Source: Seminavis robusta | Taxonomy: Eukaryota > Bacillariophyta > Bacillariophyceae > Naviculales > Naviculaceae | Direction: 5' to 3' | NCBI GenBank assembly: GCA_903772945.1 | Contig: CAICTM010001050.1 | Location: 1-38,785 of the forward strand | DNA: 38,785 nt | Shown: positions 29,600 through 38,785 of the stretch, piece by piece | Position numbering within the stretch: position 1 is the first letter of the stretch | How the letters are laid out: each line of letters begins with the position of its first letter | The notes under the pieces: model-generated | Told to the model about the DNA's origin: nothing | The model's database searches: none | What the model saw: the letters and a program-made list of their open reading frames with translations, nothing else | Translations under genes and position numbers: made by a program

Positions 29600-32500
29600 A
29601 TCTCTTTGAAATCCTCGACCATGGCCGCCGCTTCTACTCTCGTTGACCGCGGAAATCACTGGGACGCACCCGAGTTTGACTATGCCGCTCTTCTGACCCG
29701 TGTCGGTGGTAACGTTGACACGAACAGTAACGTCACTCAAACTACCTTGTGCTCTGCTGTCACGCGGTCTCCTCTTCTCGTCGCCTTCGTTCTCACCGGT
29801 GATGAAGACTACATCCATGTCGGGCATTCTTTGTTCACATACCCCGCTGACTTCGAACGCGCCTCTCCTTACGACAACCTCGCTGTTGTACTCACCGGAA
29901 ACGACCTTCACAGTGTCGCTCCCGTGATACTTCAAACACCAGTTTCCAACGTGTCGCGAGACACGTGCAAGACCTGGCCTATTTGGATGGTCCGGCATGT
30001 TAGGAGACGACCCTCCTACCCTTCACTCCGGTCCCCATGGACCGGCGAAGCGGACGTTGACACCTACCATCCCGTCGCGTCATGCCCCTTCCTCACTACC
30101 TGACCTCGCGTCCCTTACTCAAGTACCTACCGTCGCTACTCCATCGTCCAGTTCCGAAACTCATCCTTGCTCCCGAGATCACTCATGCTGAAGTCGCCCG
30201 TCAAAATGCCATCGTCCCTCTCGTCCAATGGTTTCGCGCTGTTTGCACCAGCGATGCTGGCGGCTCCCTCCTACGCATCACCGGGGAATACTCTGGTCTC
30301 CCTGCCAACGTCATGGCTCTCCAACGATGCCTAAACTCAGTCAATCGTCCGTTGCTCACTGCCCTAGGCGCCACCGGACCTGGACTAACAAACGACACTT
30401 TCAACGCGGGAGTGGCCGGCATCCAAGACACACTCAACAACGTCAACCGTGAACAACTGAACTTCGAGCGCACTCGAGGAACCAAAACCTTCACGTCCAA
30501 ATACGGAGTAAATCTGGCCACTCGCATCCACAACCTCTGCAACGTGGCCTCTGACGACGACCTACCTGAGATCCATCGTCTCCTGGCCGATTGCTCGAAA
30601 GGTAGCGACTACAGCACCCTTCAATGTCATCTGGACATACGCACCGGTGCTTCCCCGCTTGGCATCGAACAAGAAAACAAACCCTTGGCCACTGGTCACA
30701 TCCTCGACAAGGTCTTTCGAAAGTACGAGATTTCTTCCTCTGGACAGGTCCTCGGGGTTGTCTCTCTCCTTTCTCTGTCATATGTCAAGGACACGAAGAG
30801 TCCAAGGCTGTGATGGACTTAGCCTCCAAGGCAACCCTCGTCGAGCGAGGACACTCCATCACTCTGCAGGACGCAGACACTCTCTCCACGACGGACGTGA
30901 AGTTTCCAGTAGATCCTCGTACCGCCGAAGAAAAACTCTACGGCTTCTCAATCCTAGTGGATGTCTTTCATGGTGTTGAGCACGCGATCTCCGTGAACGT
31001 CCGAAGCGTAGTCCGAAGACTTGGTCCCAGCCTATACACCATTGCCCGAAACTACGCCGACAAACCCAGTCTAGGTATGGACATCATTGGCCGCGTCCTC
31101 TATGACATACAACAGGACTACTTTGCCTGGGTCAAGTTGGCTGTAACCGACCGTACGGCTGTGCCTCCAAACTTCACGACACTCTTGGGACACGTCCAAT
31201 CTCATCGGGCCTCAGTCCTAGCCACTCTCCCGCCTTACTGGTACTCCCTCATCAAACCTCTCGCTCCACCCCTGACTATTGACAAACCTGCCGGAAATCA
31301 TCAACAGAAGGCCGGAGCCCACGGTGTCACCAACGCTCACGGGGACAACGACCTTCTCAAACGATTCCAGTCCGCAGGTCATCGCTCCATTGGGGAGATG
31401 ACCCGCGGACATGACATCACCATCCCTCAGCACGGCGGTCAAGATGTCTGTCTAGCCTGGGCCCTGAAAGGGAACTGCATCTCGTCCTGCAAGCGAGCTG
31501 CTACTCACAAACGCTACCCAACTGTGACAAACAACAAGCTCCACGAACTTCTGACCACCTGCGGAGTGGCCAGAGCACAAGCGTGAGTCTCCACGCCCGG
31601 GACCACGGTAGCGGTGGGTACGACCCAACCGTTCACCGTCGCCCCTGTACCTCGAAGACAGTTTGGCTCGCCCCTACCTAGTAGCCTTGATGTCCCTCCG
31701 TCCGGTAGAAACCGACGGAGCACTCCTGCCCTCAACATAAACACGTCTACACATTCTTCATACACTCCACACAACAACAACTCCACTCCTTCACCTACTA
31801 AGCGCTCTTCACTCTTCGACAACTCGCCCCCTGCGAAACGTCCCTCACCTTCAAAGTCTCGCCTCCACGACACACCTAAAACTACTAGTACTCCCGTTGA
31901 CACCAGATCTGTCCGAAATGATCGTCTAGGTACGTTAGTTACTAAATTATGCCGCGACTACTCCCAAGCCGAGTCCTGGGAATCCTTTGTCACAAACTTC
32001 CGAGGTAGATCCTACCTCTCCCCCGAACTGGAACAAGTCGATCATCCAGCCATACCCTTGCTCACCGAATGGCGTGACCATGGGGTTCCCGTCAACAACA
32101 ACTCCCCTCCTTGGACCGCCGAGCAGAAGGAGGAATGCATCCGCCGTGGATGCCACAAGTCTGCCACCGAGCACTCCGCCTTCCTCCGAGAGGAATTCTC
32201 CGAATTCATCACCAACAAGTTCTGGGTAGTCCTACCCTACGACCTTGTCAAAGACGAACCTTCCTTGCTGCTATCCGCCGCTGCTGTCAAAGAAGAACGG
32301 GACCGCAAACCCCGTCTCATCAGCGATCACTCCTGGGACTGGGGATGGCCCTCGGTGAACCAAACCACTGTTCATCATGCCCCACCCGAAGCCATGCAAT
32401 TCGGAGGCGCCCTTCCCCGGATTCTCTACGATGTCCGTCACGCAAACCCCAAGTTTGGTCCAGTCCGCCTCTGCAAGCACGACATCAAGGATGGCTTCTA

Positions 32501-34249
32501 CCGTATGTTCCTGAACGCCTCAGACTGCATCCGTCTCACGCTCGTCCTCCCAAAATACGAAGGAGAACCCCAACTGGTAGCCATCCCAATGTCTTCCACC
32601 ATGGGTTGGGTCCAATCCCCTCCTACATTCAGCGGAATGTCCGAAACTGCCTGCGACCGCGGTAACTCGCGCTTCTCGCACTCGCCGCGCTCTTGTCCGC
32701 CGCACCGCCTCGAAGAACCGGCCTCTCGCCAGGACGACCTGGACCCTTCCATGACTCCACGGCCCCGCGACGCCGAAGACGAGTCCGCCACTCAGGCCCT
32801 CCTGAACATCGCCACGGAACCCCTCGAGTCCACCGCCGACGACGACATTGCGGCAGTCTCCAACAGAGTCTACAACCGTCCCCTAGGCCGCAATGATGTC
32901 TTCGTTGACGACTTCATCCAACTCGGGCAAGGAGGCAAGAACCGCATGAACGTACTTCGTCGCCACCTTCTCCACGCTATCGACGAGATCCTTGCGCGCC
33001 CAAACCTGGACGAAAAGCATCGCAACGAAGCCGTCTCCTTGAAGAAATTACTAAAAGGCGACGGCAGCTGGGCCACCCGAAAACTCATCCTCGGCTGGAT
33101 CATTGACACTCTACGACAGACACTCGAACTACCTCCCCATCGCAAGGAGGCTCTCGCGGCTATCTTCCAAGAGCTAGCCGCCTGCAAGCGCGTCAGCAAC
33201 AAACGCTGGATGCAAATCCTCGGAAAACTCCGCTTCGTCTCGGTCGCTATACGGGGTTCCGCTGGGCTGTTCAGCGCACTCCAACTCGCCCTCACCAAGG
33301 CAAACGGAAACCGCATCCGGATCACCGCCGCTCTCCGTCATCACATCGACGCCTTCGCCAATCTGGCAGCCAGCCTCTGCCACCGACCCACACACCTCGC
33401 TGAGATCGTGCCTCAGGACCCTTCCTACTTCGGGGCCACTGACGCCGCCAAGGCCGGTATGGGTGGTGTCTACTTCGACTCCACGGGTCAAGGATACCTA
33501 TGGAGAGAGCCTTTCCCGGACGACATCCAACGCGACCTAGTCTCGGCCGCAAACCTCTCTGGCTCCATTACCAACAGCGACCTCGAACACGCTGGCATTC
33601 TGGCTCAACAAGCTCTCCTCGCCGACCGTCACGACGTCCGCTACGCTACCCTCTACACGCTATCGGACAACACCCCGGCTGTCTCCCGGGTGGCCAAGGG
33701 CGCCGTCTCCACTGATGGACCTGCCGCCTTCCTCTGCAACTACGCCTGTCTCCACCAACGCAAACACCGGTACTGCCCCCTCTCGTCGTACATCCCAGGA
33801 CCGGCTAACGTCATGGCCGACGACACATCTCGTCTACAACATCTCACTATGCCCGAACTCCTGTCCCACTTTGAGCAGCATTATCCGCAGCAGCTACCCT
33901 GGAAGGGGTTGACGCTGCCACCCGAGATCACTTCCAGTCTACTCTCCGCGCTTCGCTGCAAGTTGCCTCCAAAAGCATCGTCTCCAAGACCGCTCAGGCC
34001 CGAAACCGCACCTTCGGGCGCTGGTGTGACTTCTGCGATCGCCACAAGGTCCACGCAACCCTCCGTGATATCCGTGAGCCCGAGGTCCGTATCTGCTACC
34101 TCCTCGCCTTCGCCCACAACTACCGCGTGTCGAACGATGTCCGAGCTGACACAGTGGTCAAAGCCCTTCACGCCGTCGGCGAGGGGATATCCAACTTGGA
34201 CCAGCCTGATCCCCGACTCGGCTCCGACGGAAAGCTCCATCCTGTTGTT
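29600..34249 (+). mobile_element. DIRS-type tyrosine-recombinase retrotransposon, 3'-truncated
   Basis: Three frames on one strand occur in the DIRS order: Gag with a Cys/His motif (to 31586), RT plus RNase H (31587 onward), and a tyrosine-recombinase N-terminal domain in another frame overlapping the end of Pol (33875-34249). There is no aspartic protease and no DDE integrase between RT and the end, which speaks against copia, gypsy and BEL. The RNase H directly after RT and the recombinase overlap are hallmarks of DIRS. The right end is cut by a copia LTR at 34250. The left end and the terminal repeats were not found. Confidence 0.78.
29621..31586 (+). pseudogene. DIRS-like Gag, frameshifted
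   Basis: A good start, ATG at 29621 in the context ACCATGGCC, opens AAASTLVDRGNHWDAPEFDY. The frame shifts near 29990, 30150 and 30775 to reach the longest parts (30082-30813 and 30780-31586). The C-terminus has C-x8-C-x3-C-x5-H in CLAWALKGNCISSCKRAATH, a likely RNA-binding zinc motif. It closes with TGA at 31584-31586, in the same frame as the following Pol. A Gag would coat element RNA. The N-terminal half has no recognised fold. The three shifts mean either old damage or assembly errors. Confidence 0.65.
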
Positions 34250-34292
34250 TGCTAGTAATACTGCAGCTTATTGGGGAGTAATTTGGTTTTAG
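31587..34292 (+). CDS. DIRS-like Pol: reverse transcriptase and RNase H
   Basis: One frame, open from the TGA that ends Gag to 34292. Counting from the GTG at 31614 as residue 1: a Ser/Pro/Thr-rich leader (to about 105), the RT with KPRLISDHSW, motif A CKHDIKDGFYRMF (Asp290) and the F-V-D-D box (Asp432/433), then the RNase H with Asp610 (GATDAAKAG), Glu658 (NSDLEHAG), Asp685 (LSDNTPA) and an Asp in NVMADDTSR. About 100 residues of unusual, Pro/Arg/Asp-rich sequence separate motif A-B from F-V-D-D. No in-frame ATG exists before about residue 262, so Pol is probably made as a Gag-Pol product rather than from its own start. The last 14 codons lie in the copia LTR and are not native. Confidence 0.82.
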   Translation, partial: VSTPGTTVAVGTTQPFTVAPVPRRQFGSPLPSSLDVPPSGRNRRSTPALNINTSTHSSYTPHNNNSTPSPTKRSSLFDNSPPAKRPSPSKSRLHDTPKTTSTPVDTRSVRNDRLGTLVTKLCRDYSQAESWESFVTNFRGRSYLSPELEQVDHPAIPLLTEWRDHGVPVNNNSPPWTAEQKEECIRRGCHKSATEHSAFLREEFSEFITNKFWVVLPYDLVKDEPSLLLSAAAVKEERDRKPRLISDHSWDWGWPSVNQTTVHHAPPEAMQFGGALPRILYDVRHANPKFGPVRLCKHDIKDGFYRMFLNASDCIRLTLVLPKYEGEPQLVAIPMSSTMGWVQSPPTFSGMSETACDRGNSRFSHSPRSCPPHRLEEPASRQDDLDPSMTPRPRDAEDESATQALLNIATEPLESTADDDIAAVSNRVYNRPLGRNDVFVDDFIQLGQGGKNRMNVLRRHLLHAIDEILARPNLDEKHRNEAVSLKKLLKGDGSWATRKLILGWIIDTLRQTLELPPHRKEALAAIFQELAACKRVSNKRWMQILGKLRFVSVAIRGSAGLFSALQLALTKANGNRIRITAALRHHIDAFANLAASLCHRPTHLAEIVPQDPSYFGATDAAKAGMGGVYFDSTGQGYLWREPFPDDIQRDLVSAANLSGSITNSDLEHAGILAQQALLADRHDVRYATLYTLSDNTPAVSRVAKGAVSTDGPAAFLCNYACLHQRKHRYCPLSSYIPGPANVMADDTSRLQHLTMPELLSHFEQHYPQQLPWKGLTLPPEITSSLLSALRCKLPPKASSPRPLRPETAPSGAGVTSAIATRSTQPSVISVSPRSVSATSSPSPTTTACRTMSELTQWSKPFTPSARGYPTWTSLIPDSAPTESSILLFASNTAAYWGVIWF
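33875..34255 (+). pseudogene. Tyrosine recombinase N-terminal domain, truncated
   Basis: In the +2 frame relative to Pol, 126 codons are open between the stops at 33872 and 34253. They read ...TAQARNRTFGRWCDFCDRHK..., EVRICYLLAFAHNYRV, DTVVKALHAVGEGI and DPRLGSDGKLHPVV. This looks like the SAM-like core-binding domain that precedes the catalytic domain in DIRS and other tyrosine recombinases. The catalytic Arg-His-Arg-Tyr part is missing because copia LTR sequence starts at 34250. The intact enzyme would insert the circular cDNA into the genome. The overlap with the Pol frame is at least 375 bases. Confidence 0.7.
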
Positions 34293-34491
34293 ATTAAGCT
34301 GAAAAGCAAAAGTGAGGATTTTCTGGTGGTGCATAGCAATTCTTGTGATTGAATTGGATATAAGGACCCCCGCAACACTTTAGACCTAAAACTCCATTGG
34401 TTCCTTGCATGATCAATTTACATGCGAACCGGACTAGATGATTAATACACGAGTCAATAGTAAAGAGGTGTCAGGTATGTTTCCTCCAACA
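34250..34491 (-). repeat. LTR of copia fragment C
   Basis: In element orientation this 242-bp segment begins TGTTGGAGGAAACAT and ends ATTACTAGCA, so it has TG...CA ends. It sits directly after the RNase H tail of a copia element on the same strand (34454-34648), the right place for a 3' LTR. Its inner boundary cuts the recombinase frame of the DIRS-like element. No second LTR is present for proof. Confidence 0.5.
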
Positions 34492-34648
34492 CACTCCTGC
34501 ACGGTGCCCTAAGTGGCATGGCTACCGTGGAACGAATAAAATAAATTAGGCAATCAAACAAGGGTGGATGCCCCACTGATGAAAGCCCTGTGCTCGTGGA
34601 AGAGCTTGCCTGAAGGGGCTTCGTGAAAAAATCTCCACGCATCTCCAA
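34454..34648 (-). pseudogene. Copia fragment C: C-terminal tail of RNase H
   Basis: The minus-strand frame reads MRGDFFTKPLQ, then HPPLFDCLIYFIRST and RAPCRSVLEE. The D-F-F-T-K-P-L-Q block and the following tail are the conserved C-terminus of diatom copia polyproteins. The rest of the element is replaced by copia A sequence from 34655. It may belong to the same family as copia B, whose own end lies outside the window. Confidence 0.8.
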
Positions 34649-34654
34649 GGAAAG

Positions 34655-36852
34655 AGAAGGTTCAACAACATCCCGACATGATCAAGTTCAGATGCAGAGT
34701 CAACGACGAGTACGAGGAAATCGTAGCCTACAACGATATCTTGGACTACATTGAACAAGAAAAAACTTGGGATGGCACAAGGAAGTTCCGCAAGATCTTG
34801 GATCACCATGGTCCCATCAAATCATCTGATAACGGAACGATACAAGGGTTCACGGTACACAGTACAAGTTGAATGGGAAACCGGAGAGATAAATTGGGAG
34901 CCTCTTACAACAAAAGACAAGATGGGAGTACATGAGTCTGATCCAATCACGGTCACCATCTATGCTGAAGAACAAGGTCTACTAGACACAGTTAGATGGA
35001 AACTACCAGGGACTCAAGAAGATCTCAAAGACTCAAAAGCTACTCGTACGTGCGGCTAACCAAGCAAAGTTTCACTCCTTCAGGACCAAGCCCGTGTTCA
35101 TGTACGGATTCCAAGTTCCGCGCAACCATGATCAAGCCATGGAACTAGACGCACGAAATGGAGATACCAAGTGGAGAGATGCCGAGGTGATCGAGCTTAA
35201 TCAGATTGATGAGTACGAGACCTTCATCAACAAAGGAAAGGGACATAACCCTGGACCAGATTGGAAGAAGATTCGAGTGCATATGGTGTACGCAGTCAAA
35301 CACGATGGACGACACAAAGCACGACTTGTCGCTGGAGGACATCTCACTGATACACCAGTAGACTCCGTCTATTCCAGTGTGGTTTCGTTACGAGGGATTC
35401 GTATCCTCACATTCCTCGCAGAACTCAATGATTGTGAGGTATGGGCAACAGACATTGGAAACGCCTACTTGGAATCATATACGAAAGAGAAGGTATACGT
35501 TGTCGCAGGACCCGAATTTGGAGATCGAGAAGGATGCACCCTCATCATCAGCCGTGCCCTATACGGACTCAAGTCTTCTGGATTACGATGGCATGAACGA
35601 TTTGCAGATCGTCTTCGTTTCGATTGGGATTTCTTTCCTTCAAAAGCCGAATCAGACATCTGGTATGAGAGACAAAGGGAGCTACTACGAATCAATCGCT
35701 GTGTACTTAGACGACCTCCTTATTGTCAGCGAAGAGCATCCAAGATCACGCGACATTTGAAGGGGAGCACTAGTTCAAACTAAAGGAACCGGTGCCATCA
35801 GCTTTCCACCTAGGATGTGTTTTTTCCGTGATGAGAACGGAGTACTGAGTTACCACCTCGCAAATATATTGAGGAAGGTAGCTCAGCAACTATCAAGATC
35901 CGGCACATGCCAAAACAGGCCTCTTCTCCCTCAATCAAAGAGACCACCCAGAACTGACACAACAGAGCTACTCGATATGGACCACAAAAGATATATCAGT
36001 CCTCATCGGTAGTCTACATTGGGCAATCCAGATTGGAAGGTTCGATATCCGCCACGGCCACCATGACGATGTCCAGATTTCGGCAGCACCAAGAATGGGA
36101 CACTTAGAACGAGTAAAGAGAATCTGCGGGTATCTTTCCAAGATGCGACACGGCATCATACGTATCCGAAAGGAGGAACGGATTACCAGCGATTCCCAAG
36201 AAAGAGTACGAATGGGAATACTCAGCTACCATGGTGCCAAAGAAGTCAGCCGCACAACGAACGGTACCTCGAGGCAAACGGTCATTCTCACCACATATGT
36301 GGATGAGAACTCTAACCATGATCTCATCAGTGGCCGTTCAGTTACCGGAGTCCTACACCAGCAAACAAGACTCCCATCAACTGGTTCAGCAAACTAAAGT
36401 ACAACAGTCGAGACCGAAACGTTCGATCTGAGTATGTTGCAGCGTACCGCCACAGACAGATCATCGACCTACGAGCACGTTCGGTACCTAGGAGTACTGG
36501 TCGACACACCGACCATGATGTTCGGAGACAACGAGACGTAGATCAACACCGCCTCGATGCACCCTCAAAGATTCTCAAAAAGACACAAATGCGCTTTCCT
36601 ACCACCGTACTAGGGAACCCGTTGCTGCAAGTATCTTGAGATTTCATCAAATCCCTGGATCTACTACCCCTGCAGAATCCTCAGCAAACACTGGACTATA
36701 CATCGGTATGGCCTATGCTGATTGCACTGCTGTTTTGGTCTGGAGATACCAAGGATTGCGTAAGAAACACTCAGAGTCGACAGTCGCCACTGAGGGGGGT
36801 GAAAGCGTTACAGTTCTCCCCACGACCAGAGTATCCGTGATAGATTGAGTCA
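34655..36852 (+). pseudogene. Copia A, plus copy: linker, RT and RNase H, decayed
   Basis: This copy is homologous to 28489-29140 joined to 23729-25660, in inverted orientation. It begins at KVQQHPDMIKFRCRVNDEYE. The best open part is 35094-35783, with ATDIGNAYLE and ALYGLKSSGLRWHERFAD. Frameshifts follow near 35620-35760 (around the former Y-V-D-D box, now Y-L-D-D), 35880, 36000, 36180, 36400 and 36540. It shows the empty LINE site near 34888-34925. The 5' part of the element is missing and copia C adjoins it. It cannot make an enzyme. Confidence 0.88.
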
Positions 36853-37201
36853 TGTTTTATGATCAACACGATGGAACAGAGAACGCTGGCAGAACACGTC
36901 TCAACGAAACACAAAAGGACACGGTAAATTGGAGTATTCGACAGGAGAAAGATCCTGCCAACGAGCCGTTTCCCGCAATACCGTTTGACTTCCGTATCAA
37001 CTATCACGATGTATTGATCCAACACGCTACAATAGCTTTACTGATCGCATCAATCAAAGCTCCAACACAGATTATGAATTATTAAGAAGCGAACTTTGCA
37101 TTACCTTGCACTTCGTCTTGAATAGTTGCAGTTGATCTCGTTGGGTGGTTGCTACCTCTACCAGATCCCTCTATTCAAGTAGTATTTTCCCCACGTTAGC
37201 A
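36853..37201 (+). repeat. 3' LTR of copia A, plus copy
   Basis: It starts TGTTTTATGATCAACACG and ends CCACGTTAGCA. It aligns as an inverted copy with 23352-23719 and has a few small gaps. Copia B sequence follows directly at its right end. Confidence 0.7.
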
Positions 37202-38785
37202 GTTCATGGACTCCTGTAATCACAGAGTGCCACAGCAGAAGTCAGGGATGAGAGCAGCCATGCACAACATCTTCTACCAAGGGTCTGAAAGTGGTGGGGA
37301 AACAAAGCCAGAAAGGCGGCGCTCAAAGAGATGACCAGCTACACAGCAGAGTGTGTTTCAGTCCAGTCGACCACAAACAAATGCAGTGATTCTGAATTGA
37401 AAAAGGCACAAATGGCACTCATGTTTGTGAGTGAGAAAAGGAATGGCACGGTCAAGGCCCGTGCATCTACAATGGGAAACCTACAAGGGTGTACCATAAG
37501 AAAGAAGATGCCAGAAGTCCAACAGTTCACTTGAGGGTTTGATGTTATCAATGTGTGTCGATGCATCTGAAGATAGGGATTTGATGTCCCTGGAGTGTTC
37601 CCAATGCGTTCATCAAACCCCAATGCCAAAAGTCAAACAAAGGTGAGACAGGTCTCATGATCATTGAGGGAACCTTGCAGACTTACTTGTCGAAATTGAT
37701 CTGACACATATGCCTCTTTCCTGACATACAAGAAGGGACAACCAGTCCTCTATGTCGTTGTGGAAAGAGCCATCTACGAAATGGTTTTGGCAGCATTAGC
37801 TTGGTACAAGCTCTTCAGGAGCGATCGCGACAATTGGATTTGTGTTCAACAATACGATCCTTGTGTGGGCCAACCGCATGATCGAGGGTACCAACAAACA
37901 ATCGATTTCATGTTGATGACCTATGTCAGCCACAGAATGAAGTTGGTGAATAACCAAACTCTGGAATGGTTCAACGCTAGGTATGGAACCAATGGAGCCG
38001 TGAAGGCAACCCGTGGTCCAAGCATGACTACTTGGGGATGACGGTGGATTTTCCAACCCAGGAAAGGTTGTGTTTGACATGATAGATTATGTCAAGAGAA
38101 ATGATCTCAGAGTTTCCAGTGGACTTTGGGGCAATGAAAAAGGTACCAAGTGCAGCTCCTGCTGACCTATTCAGCTCTGGTGATGGCACCATCCTGAATG
38201 ACAAGAACAGGGAACCTATCATAACCTTTGCAGCCAAGCTATTGTTCCTGTGCAAGCGTGCTCGACCAGAGTGCAGACTCTCACTACTGTATTATGCACT
38301 CGTGTCAGAAGCCCAACATCTGATGATTGGGACAAGTTGGTCCAAGGTCTCAAGTTTTTGGATCAGACGGCGCAGGACAAGTTGATCCTACACATTGATG
38401 ACATACGCATCATCACTTGGTGGGTGGATGCATCATTTGCAGTCCATCCTGATTACCGTTCCCATACAGGAGGAGTCATGTCCTTTGGAAGTGGTGCGGT
38501 GCTGTCTGTGTCTGCGAAACAGAAATGAATTCGAGGAGCAGCACGGAAGCGGAATTGATTGGAGTGACGATGTCATGTCGCCCTTGTTGTGGGCAAAGTT
38601 GTTCCTTGAAGAGCAGGGGATCTTGTGAAGGACAACATCCTCATGCAGGACACAAAAGCACGATCATTCTTGCAGAGAATGGAAAGGCAGTTCGGGCAAA
38701 AGAACTCGGGCTATCAACATTCGTTTCTTTTTATTATTCATGACCAGATTGGAAAAGGCAACCTTAGAGTTGTGTGACTGCCCAA
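37202..38785 (+). pseudogene. Copia family B: RT and RNase H, decayed, runs off the window
   Basis: Frame-switching translation gives KAALKEMTSYTAE, KGQPVLYVVVERAIYEM, VNNQTLEWFNARYG, AVKATRG, EFPVDFGAMKKVPSAAPADL, AAKLLFLCKRARP, WWVDASFAVHPDYRSHTGG (RNase H Asp) and SSTEAELIGV (RNase H Glu). This is the standard order in the C-terminal half of diatom Ty1/copia polyproteins. The RT Y-V-D-D region near 37910 is damaged and many single-base shifts occur (for example 37560-37700 and 38035-38050). Open pieces are 37760-38041, 38089-38385 and 38250-38528. The first 120 bases after 37201 are only weakly like the family. The element continues past 38785. Confidence 0.85.

Noticed and set aside
1..38785. 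tRNA, rRNA or CRISPR arrays
   Set aside because: No tRNA-like A/B boxes with a matching cloverleaf, no rRNA-like blocks and no regularly spaced repeats with unique spacers were seen by eye. A tRNAscan and Rfam search would be needed to exclude small RNAs.

Overview
The window reads as nuclear DNA of a diatom, probably a raphid pennate such as a Seminavis-like species. That assignment is inference. It rests on short GT-AG introns (about 70-230 bases), a single-spanning-style receptor nucleotide cyclase of the kind expanded in diatoms, Ty1/copia elements whose protein motifs match the diatom CoDi type, and intergenic DNA full of CTAG and GGTACC simple repeats. The standard genetic code fits every host gene seen.

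Layout. Positions 1-2747 hold a decayed Pif1-like helicase of transposon type. Positions 3900-19400 are the host gene island: a two-exon MFS transporter (3925-6563, +), a multi-pass membrane protein of unknown function (7609-9021, -), a type II membrane protein that looks like a secretory-pathway glycosyltransferase (10543-12600, -), and a 14-exon receptor-type class III nucleotide cyclase (14612-19405, +). The spacers (1-2 kb) carry AT-rich or simple-repeat DNA and no convincing gene. All four products are membrane proteins, but nothing shows that they work in one pathway.

From 19.5 kb to the end the window is a nest of retrotransposons. A copia family (called A here) lies on the minus strand (23352-29140) with an intact RT-RNase H frame, and is split by a 5'-truncated LINE (25684-28472) bounded by a perfect 16-bp target-site duplication. 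Next comes a YR retrotransposon of DIRS type (about 29600-34249, +), with Gag, RT-RNase H and the N-terminal part of a tyrosine recombinase in an overlapping frame. It is cut off by the LTR of another copia fragment (C, minus). A second, decayed copia A copy then lies in inverted orientation (34655-37201, +). Fragments of a further copia family (B) flank the nest on both sides (22868-23351 and 37202-38785) in the same direction.

The most interesting points are: the DIRS-like element with Gag and Pol in one frame separated by a lone TGA and a recombinase frame overlapping Pol; the cyclase, whose catalytic domain is assembled from very small exons (two of 7 bases, one of 9, one of 14) and carries an unusual Glu/Gln pair at the purine-specificity positions; and the precisely datable LINE-into-copia insertion. 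All domain calls come from reading the sequence by eye; no database search was run.
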